In this document: positions 52,280 to 61,438 of the stretch, piece by piece
Layout: each line of letters opens with the position of its first letter
Numbering within the stretch: position 1 is the first letter of the stretch
Assembly (NCBI RefSeq): GCF_002160255.1
Contig: NZ_NFKF01000003.1
Coordinates: 224,763 to 288,762 of the forward strand
Direction of reading: 5' to 3'
From: Olsenella sp. An188
GTDB lineage: Bacteria > Actinomycetota > Coriobacteriia > Coriobacteriales > Atopobiaceae
Length of the DNA: 64,000 bases
Notes under the pieces: model-generated
Database searches by the model: none
Told to the model about the DNA's origin: nothing
The model's input: the letters and a program-made list of their open reading frames with translations, nothing else
Made by a program: the position numbers and the translations under genes

Positions 52280-53122
52280 ATGGGTCTGGATGCGACGGTT
52301 CGATGTAGGTGCTTTGAAGAGGGGAGGCTCAGGCCTGGCCCGATCCCTCTTGATGACGTGTACGTAGACGAGGAGGGGTATCTCTCCTCGCGCAAGCTTG
52401 ACGCGGCACGCGCCAGGTTCACCTATCGCCAGTTCCTGGCGCGCTACGGCGATCTCCAGAGAGAGTTTGAGAAATGGGCTGATTCCTGCTGCGAGCACGA
52501 GGGCGGAGAGTACTGCTCTGAGCGGGTGAGCAACTGGAGTGGGTGCGGGGAGTTTGAGGAGCTTGTGGAGGAAGCTGGCGGTGAAGCCGAGTTCCCACTT
52601 CTCAGCACGCTCCTCCCGGATGCGAACGGGGGCGCATACCCTGCCGAGAAGGCTGCGGCAACCCTGGCCGAGCTCGATCGATTCGTCGAGAAGCTCACCG
52701 ATGTCGACGAGTGGGTGCTTCGAGACGAGGAGTTCGGCAAGAAGATCTGGACCTCTACTTCCGGCGGGTCCTTTCCCTGGATGATGGGTCCGTTCGACCG
52801 TGTGAGCATGGTCGGTGGGAAGGTCAGCTTCTGGCATGCGGGATACGAGCCGGTGGAGACCACGCACTTCAGGCAGATTCCGTTTGGCGAGAAGGGCGCC
52901 GATGGCTGCCGGCGCATGCGAATCGTCTGTCTCGACACGGGGAGAACCACGGTGACCTTTGACTCCATCGGTCCGGAGGGCGCCCCGAAGACCGAGCGGG
53001 AGTTTCTCGTCACCTCTGAGAAAGCCCCGTTCCTCTACGAGGGAAAGTACGGAACGGCCGAGCGAATCAGGAGGCTGCTCGTTGCCTCGGTTGAGACGGG
53101 AAACCCGATAAGGTGGTGCTGA
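52280..53122 (+). CDS. Conserved hypothetical protein (G-L-D-A-T-V-R-C-R-C start)
   Basis: 280 residues, no signal or membrane segment. The N-terminus M-G-L-D-A-T-V-R-C-R-C-F-E-E-G is typical of a widespread uncharacterised family. Three cysteines in C-C-E-H-E and C-S-E-R near 75-90 could bind metal, but no known domain is evident. Start ATG 52280 is chosen over ATG 52268 for its conserved N-terminus and better-spaced GGGGGC. The 3' end abuts the next gene (53125), so the two are coupled. Immunity-like or stress function is possible but unsupported. Confidence 0.55.
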   Translation: MGLDATVRCRCFEEGRLRPGPIPLDDVYVDEEGYLSSRKLDAARARFTYRQFLARYGDLQREFEKWADSCCEHEGGEYCSERVSNWSGCGEFEELVEEAGGEAEFPLLSTLLPDANGGAYPAEKAAATLAELDRFVEKLTDVDEWVLRDEEFGKKIWTSTSGGSFPWMMGPFDRVSMVGGKVSFWHAGYEPVETTHFRQIPFGEKGADGCRRMRIVCLDTGRTTVTFDSIGPEGAPKTEREFLVTSEKAPFLYEGKYGTAERIRRLLVASVETGNPIRWC

Positions 53123-53124
53123 CG

Positions 53125-53922
53125 ATGCGCAATGTTGTTCCGGATGCCGGGTCGGTCGAGATTCCTCTTCTCGGTTATGAAGACAGGGGTGCCCTGAACC
53201 GCCTGACGGCATATGGCCGTGCGGAACTCCAGGATGACTCCCGCAGGTGTGGCTGCTTTCGGTGTGGGAGCACGTTTCTCGCGGGGGAGATTGTTGACTG
53301 GATGCCCGAGGAGGACGGGGAGGATACCGCCCTGTGTCCGTACTGCGGATGTGACACGGTGATCTATGACACGGATCGGTATCCCCTGTCCACGGCACTG
53401 CTTGCCGAGCTCTACATGGACTGGTTCTCCTCGGAGTTCAAGGAACGGAAGAAAGCCGCCACGTATGCGCCTTCGTTCTCCGACTATGACGACTACCTGA
53501 GGCGTGGAGTTCCGTTCCTGATGGAGCATCGGGCGACGCAGGAGATCGTGGGCGAGGTCGACCTGTTTCGTATTGATGCGCCTGGAAACGCAACGGGCTT
53601 CATGCACGAGGACAGAGACGCATGGTTCGCGCAAGAGCTGGCGGACGGCGAGCCCGGTGGCATGGCGGACATTGTGGTCCACGGATTCGAGCGCGCGTTT
53701 GTCGACGGGGGCGAGAAGATTCAAGTTAGCTGTTACTTCGAGTTCATCGACGAGCATGGGCGTCGTCTGCCCTATGAGCTCTGGAGTCCGGACCAAGAGC
53801 GCCGCGTGTGCGAGCTGTCGACGAGGTATGGGTCACGGCTGAAGGGCCTCATTCTCGGCCCGGACGACCGCAGAATGCGGCTTGTTGTCGGGTGTGCTCC
53901 GGATAGGCTCAGCATCCAGTGA
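53125..53922 (+). CDS. Hypothetical protein with zinc-ribbon-like N-terminus
   Basis: 265 residues. Near residues 40-75 there are paired cysteines C-G-C-F-R-C-G and C-P-Y-C-G-C-D-T-V-I-Y-D, a zinc-ribbon-like pattern followed by Y-P-L-S, as in many uncharacterised cytoplasmic proteins. No catalytic motif. ATG 53125 follows AAGGTGG by 9 bp; GTG 53113 is an alternative. It is co-transcribed with the preceding hypothetical gene. Confidence 0.55.
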   Translation: MRNVVPDAGSVEIPLLGYEDRGALNRLTAYGRAELQDDSRRCGCFRCGSTFLAGEIVDWMPEEDGEDTALCPYCGCDTVIYDTDRYPLSTALLAELYMDWFSSEFKERKKAATYAPSFSDYDDYLRRGVPFLMEHRATQEIVGEVDLFRIDAPGNATGFMHEDRDAWFAQELADGEPGGMADIVVHGFERAFVDGGEKIQVSCYFEFIDEHGRRLPYELWSPDQERRVCELSTRYGSRLKGLILGPDDRRMRLVVGCAPDRLSIQ

Positions 53923-54323
53923 TCAATCCGTGGCTTCCGACTGCGTGTGCTATGGGGCTGGTCGCAAGGGCGCGCACGTAGTTGAGGTAGGGCACGCTGG
54001 GACAGGAGATTGCTCCATTCATTGGGGTGTTCGTATCAAGAGCGTAGACGAGAGACCGGACAGTTATTAGATCTGGATGGTCGAGACTCGTAGACTTTAC
54101 CGTCAAATTTTTACCGCCAATGGCGGTAAAAGACATGCGGCAAGCGCACAGACAGGATTATTCTTCCAAGAATAATCCTGCGCCCGAGAAGAACATGTCG
54201 CTGGTAGATGAGTTGGTCGAGGCACGATAATCAGCATTGCCGTCACGGGGCGGAAACACGGGCCATGTACAGTAGGCACTTCAACAGTCCGAGCCGCCCG
54301 CGCCCCAAGACGAGAGGTGCCTC
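53923..54323. other. Gene-free gap with two palindromes
   Basis: No supportable gene. Two dyads stand out: TTTTACCGCCA (54109-54119) mirrored by TGGCGGTAAAA (54121-54131), and CAGGATTATTCTT (54153) mirrored by AAGAATAATCCTG (ending 54180). A tiny ATG frame of 11 codons follows at 54195. The composition is AT-richer than the flanking symporter gene. It may be the remains of a lost gene with its operator, or terminators of the 52.3-53.9 kb pair. Confidence 0.5.
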
Positions 54324-55754
54324 ATGTTCGAAAGCTTCATGTCCGCCGTTGCCGCGCTGAACACCAACGTTCTGTGGGGCGTCCCCATGGTCGTGCTGAT
54401 GCTGGGAACCGGCGTGTTCCTGCTCTTCATTACCCGCGGCGTCGTGTTCACGCGCTTCAACGTGGTCATGCGCTACACCACCAAGACGCTCTTCCAGCGC
54501 CCCGACCCGTCGGAGGCGGGGGAGGGCACCATCTCGCCCTTCCAGGCGGTGTGCACCGCGCTCGCGGCCACGCTCGGCACCGGCAACATCGTGGGCGTGG
54601 CGCTTGCGGTGGCCACGGGCGGCCCGGGGTCGATCTTCTGGCTGTGGCTCTCCGCGCTGGCAGGCATGGTCATCAAGTTCTGTGAGGTCACGCTGTCGGT
54701 GGCATACCGCACGCGCAACGAGCGCGGCGAGATCGTGGGCGGTCCCATGTACTACATCTCCCGCGGCCTGGGGGTCGGCTGGCTCGCGGCGCTGTTCGCC
54801 GTCTTCGGCTTCCTCGCGTCGTTCGGCATCGGGGCGAGCGTGCAGGCCAACTCGCTCGCCGGCAGCGTGAACGCGACCTTTGGGGTGCCGCTGCCCGTCA
54901 TCGGCGTCGTCGTGGCGCTGCTCGCGGGTCTTGTCCTTATCGGCGGTATTACCCGCATCGCGCAGATTACCGAGAGGCTCGTGCCCCTCGCGGCGGTGTT
55001 CTACCTTCTCGGCGCCGCGGCGGTGCTCGTGGTCAACGCCGCTGAGATCCCCGCAGCGATCGCCCAGATCTTCCGCGACGCCTTTACGGGCACGGCCGCC
55101 ACGGGCGGCTTTTTGGGCGCCACGGTCATGTACGCGTGCCGCGTTGGCATGTCGCGCGGCGTGTTCACGCACGAGGCGGGCATGGGCTCGGCGCCTATCG
55201 CGCACGCTTCCGCCGACACCGACCACCCCGCCCGCCAGGGCCTGTGGGGCACGTTCGAGGTGTTCTTCGACAGCATCGTCATGTGCACGGTCACGGGCCT
55301 CGTGATCCTCACCTCGGGGCTGTGGCACGCCGACCCTATGATGTCCGAGGGAGCCATGAGCTCGGCGGCCTTTGGGCAGAGCATCCCCGGCGGACAGTAC
55401 GTTGTGACTGTGGGCCTCATGCTCTTTGCGTTTGCCACGCTCATCGCGTGGTACTACTACGGCGAGAAGTGCGTCGAGTACCTCTTCCGCAAGAGCTGCG
55501 CCCAGCGCGTGGCGGTGCGCGTCTACCAGGTCGCCTACGTCGCCATGGTGTTCGCGGGCTGCGTGACCAACCTCGACGTGGTCTGGGAGTTCGCCGACTG
55601 CTTCAACGGCCTCATGGCGATCCCGAACCTCATTGCGCTGATCGCGCTCTCGCCCGTGATCCGCCGGCTTGCGGCGGACTTCTTCCGCGATCCCGACCGC
55701 CGACGCCCGCGCGACACGGACTACAGCGGGATGCTGTCGTTCAGGGACAAGTAG
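54324..55754 (+). CDS. Alanine/Na+ symporter family (AGCS) transporter
   Basis: 476 residues with ~10-11 hydrophobic segments. The AGCS signature is clear: [17 protein letters not shown] near 83-99, [10 protein letters not shown] near 104-113 and [13 protein letters not shown] near 277-289, with W-Y-Y-Y-G-E-K near 380. Members import alanine or glycine with Na+ or H+. ATG 54324. This is the last clearly native, high-GC housekeeping gene before the accessory region; composition changes right after its stop. Confidence 0.92.
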   Translation: MFESFMSAVAALNTNVLWGVPMVVLMLGTGVFLLFITRGVVFTRFNVVMRYTTKTLFQRPDPSEAGEGTISPFQAVCTALAATLGTGNIVGVALAVATGGPGSIFWLWLSALAGMVIKFCEVTLSVAYRTRNERGEIVGGPMYYISRGLGVGWLAALFAVFGFLASFGIGASVQANSLAGSVNATFGVPLPVIGVVVALLAGLVLIGGITRIAQITERLVPLAAVFYLLGAAAVLVVNAAEIPAAIAQIFRDAFTGTAATGGFLGATVMYACRVGMSRGVFTHEAGMGSAPIAHASADTDHPARQGLWGTFEVFFDSIVMCTVTGLVILTSGLWHADPMMSEGAMSSAAFGQSIPGGQYVVTVGLMLFAFATLIAWYYYGEKCVEYLFRKSCAQRVAVRVYQVAYVAMVFAGCVTNLDVVWEFADCFNGLMAIPNLIALIALSPVIRRLAADFFRDPDRRRPRDTDYSGMLSFRDK

Positions 55755-55862
55755 CGAGTAGAGGCCAATTCGAGATAGTCGCCAATAACCTAGCGAATAA
55801 GTCGCAGACAAATCGTCTTGGATACGCATGGTCTGTGTGGTTCAGACGTCTAGCTTTTGGGT

Positions 55863-55893
55863 ATACAATGTACGACAAAGTAGGACGTTGTAT
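55863..55893. promoter_or_regulatory. Operator-like dyad upstream of the toxin-antitoxin pair
   Basis: ATACAATGT (55863-55871) and ACGTTGTAT (55885-55893) are near-perfect inverted repeats, overlapping the promoter region of the antitoxin gene. RelB/DinJ-type antitoxins autorepress through such dyads. Confidence 0.6.
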
Positions 55894-55905
55894 TAAGGAG
55901 TAGTC

Positions 55906-56190
55906 ATGGTCACCGCAGCTGCGACCGAGTCCATCTCTGCGAAGCTTCGCAAGGACGAGAAGGACCGCTTCTCCATGATCTGCGATGAGATTGGCACCTC
56001 TCCGAGCAACGCAATTCGCATGTTCGTGTCTGCGTTCAACCGTCGCGGGGGCTTCCCGTTTGATCCGTCCAATCCGTACGGGTTTAGCCAAGAGACGCTT
56101 GCGGCTATGGATGATGCGGTGACTGGCAGGAACCTCTCCGGCCCCTATCACACCGTCAAGGAGGCAATGGCGGCGCTCGACGAGGAGTAG
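55906..56190 (+). CDS. RelB/DinJ-family antitoxin
   Basis: 94 residues. N-terminal ribbon-helix-helix region (S-I-S-A-K-L-R-K-D-E-K-D-R-F-S-M-I-C-D-E-I-G-T-S-P-S-N-A-I-R-M-F-V) and the DinJ-like F-N-R-R-G-G-F-P-F-D. It should neutralise the downstream YafQ-like toxin and bind its own promoter dyad. A good ribosome binding site (AAGGAG) precedes ATG 55906. Three bases separate it from the toxin gene. Confidence 0.88.
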   Translation: MVTAAATESISAKLRKDEKDRFSMICDEIGTSPSNAIRMFVSAFNRRGGFPFDPSNPYGFSQETLAAMDDAVTGRNLSGPYHTVKEAMAALDEE

Positions 56191-56193
56191 GCC

Positions 56194-56472
56194 ATGCTGG
56201 AGCTGAGGTTCACTGCCAAGTTCAAGAAGGACTACAAGCGCGTGAAGCGGCAGGGCAAGGATCTCTCAAAGCTCGAGCGGACTCTCGAGACGCTTGTTCG
56301 AGGAGAAGCGCTCCCCGATGCGATGCGCGACCATTCGCTCGGCGGGACATACCGCGGTCACCGCGAGTGCCACATCGAGCCTGACTGGTTGCTCATCTAT
56401 CGTGTGGACGAGGAGGGGCTTGTGCTCGTTGCTACGCGTACGGGAAGCCATAGCGAGTTGTTGGGATTGTAG
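56194..56472 (+). CDS. YafQ-family toxin (RelE superfamily mRNA interferase)
   Basis: 92 residues: F-T-A-K-F-K-K-D-Y-K-R-V-K-R-Q-G-K-D-L-S-K-L at the start, L-G-G-T-Y-R-G-H-R-E-C-H-I-E-P-D-W-L-L-I-Y-R-V near 50-71 and a C-terminal R-T-G-S-H-S-E-L. The catalytic His pattern of YafQ (H-I-E-P-D-W near the W-L-L-I-Y strand and H near the end) is intact, so it is probably an active ribosome-dependent RNase controlled by the upstream antitoxin. Confidence 0.9.
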   Translation: MLELRFTAKFKKDYKRVKRQGKDLSKLERTLETLVRGEALPDAMRDHSLGGTYRGHRECHIEPDWLLIYRVDEEGLVLVATRTGSHSELLGL

Positions 56473-56506
56473 CTCTTTTGTCGAACATGAATCTGAGAGG
56501 ATATGC

Positions 56507-59500
56507 ATGTTGAGACAGCACACAGTTGAGAACGAGCTGAAGCAGCTCGAAGGTGGAGCGTTTCAAAAACTTGCTGAGGCATATGTTTACCGCAAGCTTC
56601 ACCTTCAGTCCTTGGCTACTCTTGGATCGCAGCCTGGAACAAATAAAGTGACAGAGGGCATTCCCGATGCACACAGTCTTACAGACTGCGATGCGATTCT
56701 CATTGCATTTACTACTGCTCAGCACGGGTATTTCAGAAAACTCGAGAAAGACATTAAAGACTGTCTTTCGTCTCAAGTTCCTAATGGCTACACCAAGAGA
56801 ATCATTTGCTGTCATCTTGCGTGGAGGCTATCTCCAGAACAAGAAGGCAAGCTTCGTGCGCTTGATTCTCGAATCGAATTGATTGGCCCAAAGACAATCG
56901 CATTGGATTTGGCGAACAAGTATCACGATCTTGCCGCGGAATTTCTGCATGTCCGTATGGGAGTCGACGCAATTATTACTCCTGATGAATGGATAAGGCG
57001 AGAAGAGAGGAAAGGCTATGCGACCCCACAATCGGGAGAGTTGCGTCACAGAGCCAAAGAACTGGAAGAACTCAGAGATGCTCTTGAACGAGTCCAAATT
57101 GTTGTAATTTACGGTCCTTCTGGATGCGGCAAAACGAGGTTGGCTCTTGAGCTTGTTAACCGCTATGCGCAAGACAAACGAGTTGCATCATATGTTTTAT
57201 CGAAAGTGAGAGGGACTGGTGTTGCGGAGGATGTAAACGAGTTCCTTTCAGAGGGTGATGCCGTTCTCTTGGTTGATGACGCGCAGCAATCGGACGGACT
57301 CGACGAGCTTCTTGAGGTAATTTTGAAGAACGAAGGTCTTCGAGCTGTGCTTACCGTGCGGGACTACGCGCGTAAGTCACTGCTGACTGCCCTACGTCGT
57401 TCAGCAAAACTCGAAGAATACCCTCTACAACCGCTAGACAATCAGGCTGTAGAAGAGTTGGTGAAGGATAATTTCGGAATTATCAACCATTACTTCCTTG
57501 AGAAGATCGGGAAGGTTGCTCGCGGCAACTTAAGGCTTGCGATAATGGCGGCATTGTGCGCGGAAAGGGATGGTTATTCTGGCATTGAGAGTGCTCATGC
57601 TGTAATGGACCTCTTCTACAAGGGCCTTATTGATGAGCTTGATCAAGACGACTTGATGTTGCTGTCATATCTGAGCGTATATTCTCCGTGCGACTTCAGA
57701 GAGGGAGATCCAGCTTATAAGAGCTTGCTAGCAGAGGGAATGCCGCTGTCCGAAATGAAACGTAGGGCGAGGAAGCTCCATGACCGTAATATTCTCGATG
57801 TATTAGAGAGCCCTGAAAGAGTTATTGCGGTTAAGTTCGAGCAGCTGAATCTCCAAGACTACTGCACTTATAAGGCCATTTTTGAAGAGCACGTCATAGA
57901 CCTTTATGAGTTTATTTCAATGTTTGTCCTTAGTGATAGACAGAGGGTTGTCAGAGTTCTTAACGTGCTCATCGCTATATTCGGAGACGACGAGACCATT
58001 TCAAAAATCAAATCTGACTGTAAAAGAGTTTGGATGAACTCCGGCTCCTATAGTATTACAGAGCGCCGTGAAATTATGGATGTGCTCCATCCCCTCATAC
58101 CAGATGACGCTTACTGTTTCGCGTGCAATGAGATTAGAGGGATGCCGTCCTCATACGTTCCGATATCGGAGCAAGGAGATTATGGAAGACAGGCGACCGG
58201 TGAGATTCCAGTAAGCCTTGCCATTCTCTGTGAGCTGATGGACTCAAAACACTATCCCGATGCGATTTCTGTCCTACTTGATGGCATACAGAAAGGATGC
58301 TTCAAAATAGGGGATTACAAGTCTGTCATTGAGGAGTCTCTCGCAATAACTATGCACTCCGCAGAGACTGGGTTTCTGCGCGAGCGCAGGTTCCTCAATG
58401 AGCTGAGCCTGAGGATGAACAAAGAGTCTGACTCTCGAAACTTGCAGTATTTTGGCCTAAAGCTTTGCGAGCAATACCTGGCCTTTTCCCACGTATCGAC
58501 TGAAGCTGAGGAAGGGGGAGCGATTCGTTTTCTTACCATCAGAATGCCGGAAACGGAAGACGCTCTTGAGCTTAGAAGCAGCGCAGTAGCATTCCTCTGC
58601 AGCTTGCTAGAGCTGTCAAGTTATCAATCCGATGCGGCTCGGGCTCTTTGCCCGCATGTCGGGATAGTCGAAAAAGAACCGGTCAAGGAGGATGTCCGCT
58701 TCTTTCTGGAGAATGGTATTCGGTCGTTTGTATCGCATATTCCGGCAGGATTTGTGCCCACTTCTAGGGATGAGCTAGAACTCGTTTACCATTGCTCTCT
58801 TGCTTGTGAGGCGCTTTCGCTGCAAGAGCAAGAGACGATGTCGAACCTTCTACCCTTGGCGTATTCCGACCACGAGAAGTTGATGGAAAGCTTTGATCCA
58901 GATGAGGGAGAAATACTCTCTGCAGTTAACGGCTGGAGTTCCCAGAGGTATAAGGATGTACTCAAGATCAACCAAGAGATGTGGGGAAAAGGAGAGGTAG
59001 ACCCATACAGTGCTGGCTCTCTTGTTGACAGGGTCTTTATTGCTCTGCTTTCAGAGGATAGGCCTGACATTAGCCTCGAAGGTATTTTCGATTATTTCTG
59101 CAATCTTTATAATGCTGACCAGCAGATATCTCTTGGTTCTAGGATTATCGAGAGGCTCGGTCAGAGAATCGGATGGCGTCTACTTCTCGATACGGCGATT
59201 TCTCATGGGCTTGCGGCTTTATCCGTCGCTGGAATTGAGATGGCGCCGGCTGATATCGCGTCAAATAACGATATAGATTTCCTTCTATTTATGGCGGAAT
59301 CTGAGCAGGTCTTGATGCGTATAGATGGAGTTATGGGCATCGAATCAAAGACTTCCGGCTTTGCAAGCAGATACTGTAGAACAGTCAAGCCATCTTTACT
59401 CCAGAAACCCGGATACGCGCATCTATTCTTTTTGCCCCTCTCCAACTCAAGAGAGCCGATTGCCGATCTTGACGCGTGCTTCGGGGCTGATTTGAACGAT

Positions 59501-60175
59501 TTGCTCGAGATATACGCAGGCAATATCCAGAATCCTCATTTCGACTACTCAGGTGCAGTGTTTAGATACCTCGATGAGCGAGGAGCGGATCCAATCGGGC
59601 GCCTATTTCAGTTGCTGGAGGCTACTGACGATTATGACTTGCGTCGAGCTATTATTCGTCGACTAGGGCTGGCATCAAGCCTGAGCAATCCGATGAGAAG
59701 AATGCGCGAAGTTGTTCACCGTCTCGCCGATGTTGCTAAGTATCCAACCAGTGCCGTTTACTTTCTACTTGTTCACAACGGCTATCTTGCCGGTGAGTTC
59801 GATGTTTCATCTTTTGTATTTGAAGAACTGAGAATCGGGTTGGAGAAGGGCAACATTCCAAAACATTACAGTAGGGTTCTTTCAGACATCCCGATTATGA
59901 GCCGGGTGGAACCATATGTTGCGCTGCTGAGCAGCGATTCAGCTGGCAAACTACTTGACGTCCTTCCATTTGGTTCGTCCTCTTATGCTGGTTCGATTGA
60001 GCAAGGATTTGCGCCAGCTATTCGTAAGGAGATTGAAATTATTGAAACGATTTCGAATTTGCTTCCACATAATGGTCGCTTCAGGTATCACAGGGAAGTA
60101 TTGAGCGATATTATCCGCAGAAAAGAGCGGGAAATCGATGAAGAGAGGTGGCGGAGCTTCCACGAGACGCTTTAA
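56507..60175 (+). CDS. Large STAND-like NTPase with N-terminal nuclease-like domain (candidate defence protein)
   Basis: 1222 residues, AT-richer than the native genes. Residues ~1-150 match the domain often found before defence NTPases (E-G-G-A-F-Q-K-L, G-S-Q-P-G-T-N-K-V-T-E-G-I-P-D-A), thought to be PD-(D/E)XK-like, but the position of the expected Glu before the T-T motif is Ala67. Walker A is G-P-S-G-C-G-K-T at 203-210 and Walker B L-L-V-D-D at 254-258, with V-R-D-Y as a sensor-like motif. The remaining ~850 residues are helical repeats, plausibly a target-sensing array. This organisation resembles Avs/nSTAND3 anti-phage proteins; the role is inference. ATG 56507 follows GAGAGG. Confidence 0.75.
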   Translation: MLRQHTVENELKQLEGGAFQKLAEAYVYRKLHLQSLATLGSQPGTNKVTEGIPDAHSLTDCDAILIAFTTAQHGYFRKLEKDIKDCLSSQVPNGYTKRIICCHLAWRLSPEQEGKLRALDSRIELIGPKTIALDLANKYHDLAAEFLHVRMGVDAIITPDEWIRREERKGYATPQSGELRHRAKELEELRDALERVQIVVIYGPSGCGKTRLALELVNRYAQDKRVASYVLSKVRGTGVAEDVNEFLSEGDAVLLVDDAQQSDGLDELLEVILKNEGLRAVLTVRDYARKSLLTALRRSAKLEEYPLQPLDNQAVEELVKDNFGIINHYFLEKIGKVARGNLRLAIMAALCAERDGYSGIESAHAVMDLFYKGLIDELDQDDLMLLSYLSVYSPCDFREGDPAYKSLLAEGMPLSEMKRRARKLHDRNILDVLESPERVIAVKFEQLNLQDYCTYKAIFEEHVIDLYEFISMFVLSDRQRVVRVLNVLIAIFGDDETISKIKSDCKRVWMNSGSYSITERREIMDVLHPLIPDDAYCFACNEIRGMPSSYVPISEQGDYGRQATGEIPVSLAILCELMDSKHYPDAISVLLDGIQKGCFKIGDYKSVIEESLAITMHSAETGFLRERRFLNELSLRMNKESDSRNLQYFGLKLCEQYLAFSHVSTEAEEGGAIRFLTIRMPETEDALELRSSAVAFLCSLLELSSYQSDAARALCPHVGIVEKEPVKEDVRFFLENGIRSFVSHIPAGFVPTSRDELELVYHCSLACEALSLQEQETMSNLLPLAYSDHEKLMESFDPDEGEILSAVNGWSSQRYKDVLKINQEMWGKGEVDPYSAGSLVDRVFIALLSEDRPDISLEGIFDYFCNLYNADQQISLGSRIIERLGQRIGWRLLLDTAISHGLAALSVAGIEMAPADIASNNDIDFLLFMAESEQVLMRIDGVMGIESKTSGFASRYCRTVKPSLLQKPGYAHLFFLPLSNSREPIADLDACFGADLNDLLEIYAGNIQNPHFDYSGAVFRYLDERGADPIGRLFQLLEATDDYDLRRAIIRRLGLASSLSNPMRRMREVVHRLADVAKYPTSAVYFLLVHNGYLAGEFDVSSFVFEELRIGLEKGNIPKHYSRVLSDIPIMSRVEPYVALLSSDSAGKLLDVLPFGSSSYAGSIEQGFAPAIRKEIEIIETISNLLPHNGRFRYHREVLSDIIRRKEREIDEERWRSFHETL

Positions 60176-60244
60176 TCAAGTGTGTCCTGGAGAGATGAGC
60201 ATGGTTGAGCGTTATATCTCCGTCCGAATGTCGGCCCTGCACGC

Positions 60245-61033
60245 TCACGCACACCGCTCGAAGACGCAGTCGTTGTAGTAGTGGATAAAGTCGAGGCTTG
60301 GCCAGGTCGACTCGTCGCTGCCCGGCAGGGCGATCTTCCTCCCGTCGAAGGGGTAGAGCCACTGGTCGCTCGTGGGCGTGTGCGACACGTGCGAGGAGAC
60401 CACGACGCGGTAGCGGTCGTCGAGCGTGATGAGGCCGCGGTCGAAGGCGCGGTCGTGAAGCGCGTTGAGCAGAAGGCCGTTCGACGACATGAGTCGCTCG
60501 CTCGGCGTGGCCGCCGCCCACGGCTTGATGTGGCTTGCCGTGAGCAGGGCGGGAATGTCGATGCCCGTGAGACAGCAGGCGCTACCGTAGTTGGCAAGGA
60601 GCACGCTGCGGAAGTAGTCCTGGTTGACGCGCGTGCGAACCTGCTCGACGCGCTCCAGCCCGAGCTGCTGTGGCTGGCTAGGGCGAGAAGAGTCTGAGGC
60701 CTCAATCTCTCCGTCGCAGGAGATTCGAATCCCGATTTGCTCGAGCTCCCACATCGCCTCGGACATGGTTGCGTCCGGGTCGGCGAGGTACTCGCTTATG
60801 ACCTGTCTGTCCATTCCGGCGGCGTTGGTGAAGCCGAGACCGGTCCGGTTTGGGTCGCATGCCTTGAGGTTGGCGATCTTGAAGCAAACGGTAGACTCCG
60901 TGCGCCCGATCTCTCCGGCAAGAAGCTAGATCTCGGCGTCGCTGTCGTCCCAGTTCTTCCTGGGAAGAGGAGGGCACAGATAGAAGGCGAGCGCCATGAA
61001 GGTCTCTTGACGTGACCAGTTCCTGTGGGACAT
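60245..61033 (-). pseudogene. HNH restriction endonuclease broken by an in-frame TAG
   Basis: The C-terminal HNH domain is intact: A-C-C-L-T-G-I, H-I-K-P-W, N-G-L-L-L-N-A-L-H-D and F-D-R-G-L-I near residues 160-215. The same frame continues upstream through L-L-A-G-E-I-G-R-T-E-S-T-V and, beyond a TAG at 60926-60928, through R-N-W-S-R-Q-E-T-F-M-A-L-A-F-Y-L to an ATG at 61033 (or 61039). The upstream part matches the N-terminus of the same endonuclease family, so one nonsense codon (codon 36) splits an otherwise complete ~262-codon gene. Restart at ATG 60814 would give 189 residues, but no good ribosome binding site is there. Convergent with the STAND gene and higher in GC than its neighbours. 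Confidence 0.8.
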
Positions 61034-61148
61034 CGTCATCAGAAAACCTAGCAACCGAATTGGACGGCCTTTTATTCGGCTAATCGTGCTTTACGTCCGG
61101 ACGCACAAACTAAATCTCTGGTCTGGACTACAACTTCTTAAGTATTTT

Positions 61149-61189
61149 CTAGCTACGTTATAGCTATAATATAGCTATAACGTAGCTAG
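61149..61189. promoter_or_regulatory. 41-bp perfect inverted repeat with four TAGCTA boxes at 11-bp pitch
   Basis: Arms CTAGCTACGTTATAGCTAT (61149-61167) and its exact complement (61171-61189) around AAT. TAGCTA boxes start at 61150, 61161, 61172 and 61183, exactly 11 bp apart, i.e. on one face of the helix. It lies 14 bp before the ribbon-helix-helix gene and contains a TATAAT -10-like core (61164-61169). Such arrays are typical RHH operators, so autoregulation of this gene and the downstream hsd genes is likely. Confidence 0.85.
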
Positions 61190-61202
61190 AAAGGTATTCC
61201 TG

Positions 61203-61406
61203 ATGGTGTCGAATAATTCAAACAAACATCTATTGATTGATGATCATTCGTACATATTGAATGAATCGCGAGTCGTATCTCAGGTCTCGATGAAGCGTAA
61301 TGAGAAGGAACGGTTTAGAAGACTTGCCAAGAATCATGGGCTGAGCTTATCGGCATTTTTGAGGCTGGCAGCAAATGACTACATAGAACGAAACGACTGG
61401 GAATAG
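61203..61406 (+). CDS. Small ribbon-helix-helix DNA-binding protein
   Basis: 67 residues. The C-terminal 45 residues form a beta strand and two helices of MobC/Arc/CopG type: V-V-S-Q-V-S-M-K-R-N-E-K-E-R-F-R-R-L-A-K-N-H-G-L, then S-L-S-A-F-L-R-L-A-A-N-D-Y-I. The N-terminal ~22 residues are polar. ATG 61203 follows GAAAGG. Its position between the four-box operator and hsdM suggests a transcriptional control protein of the restriction-modification operon; a plasmid-mobilisation accessory origin is the alternative. Confidence 0.75.
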   Translation: MVSNNSNKHLLIDDHSYILNESRVVSQVSMKRNEKERFRRLAKNHGLSLSAFLRLAANDYIERNDWE

Positions 61407-61438
61407 TCTGAGACTTCTCGATGGGAAGGAACATCAAC

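Noticed and set aside
53909..54136. Minus-strand 75-codon frame in the gap before the symporter
   Set aside because: No ribosome binding site, no recognisable family, and it spans a perfect palindrome.
60172..60705. Ser/Thr/Arg-rich minus-strand frame overlapping the HNH gene
   Set aside because: Out of frame with the HNH motifs and without family similarity.
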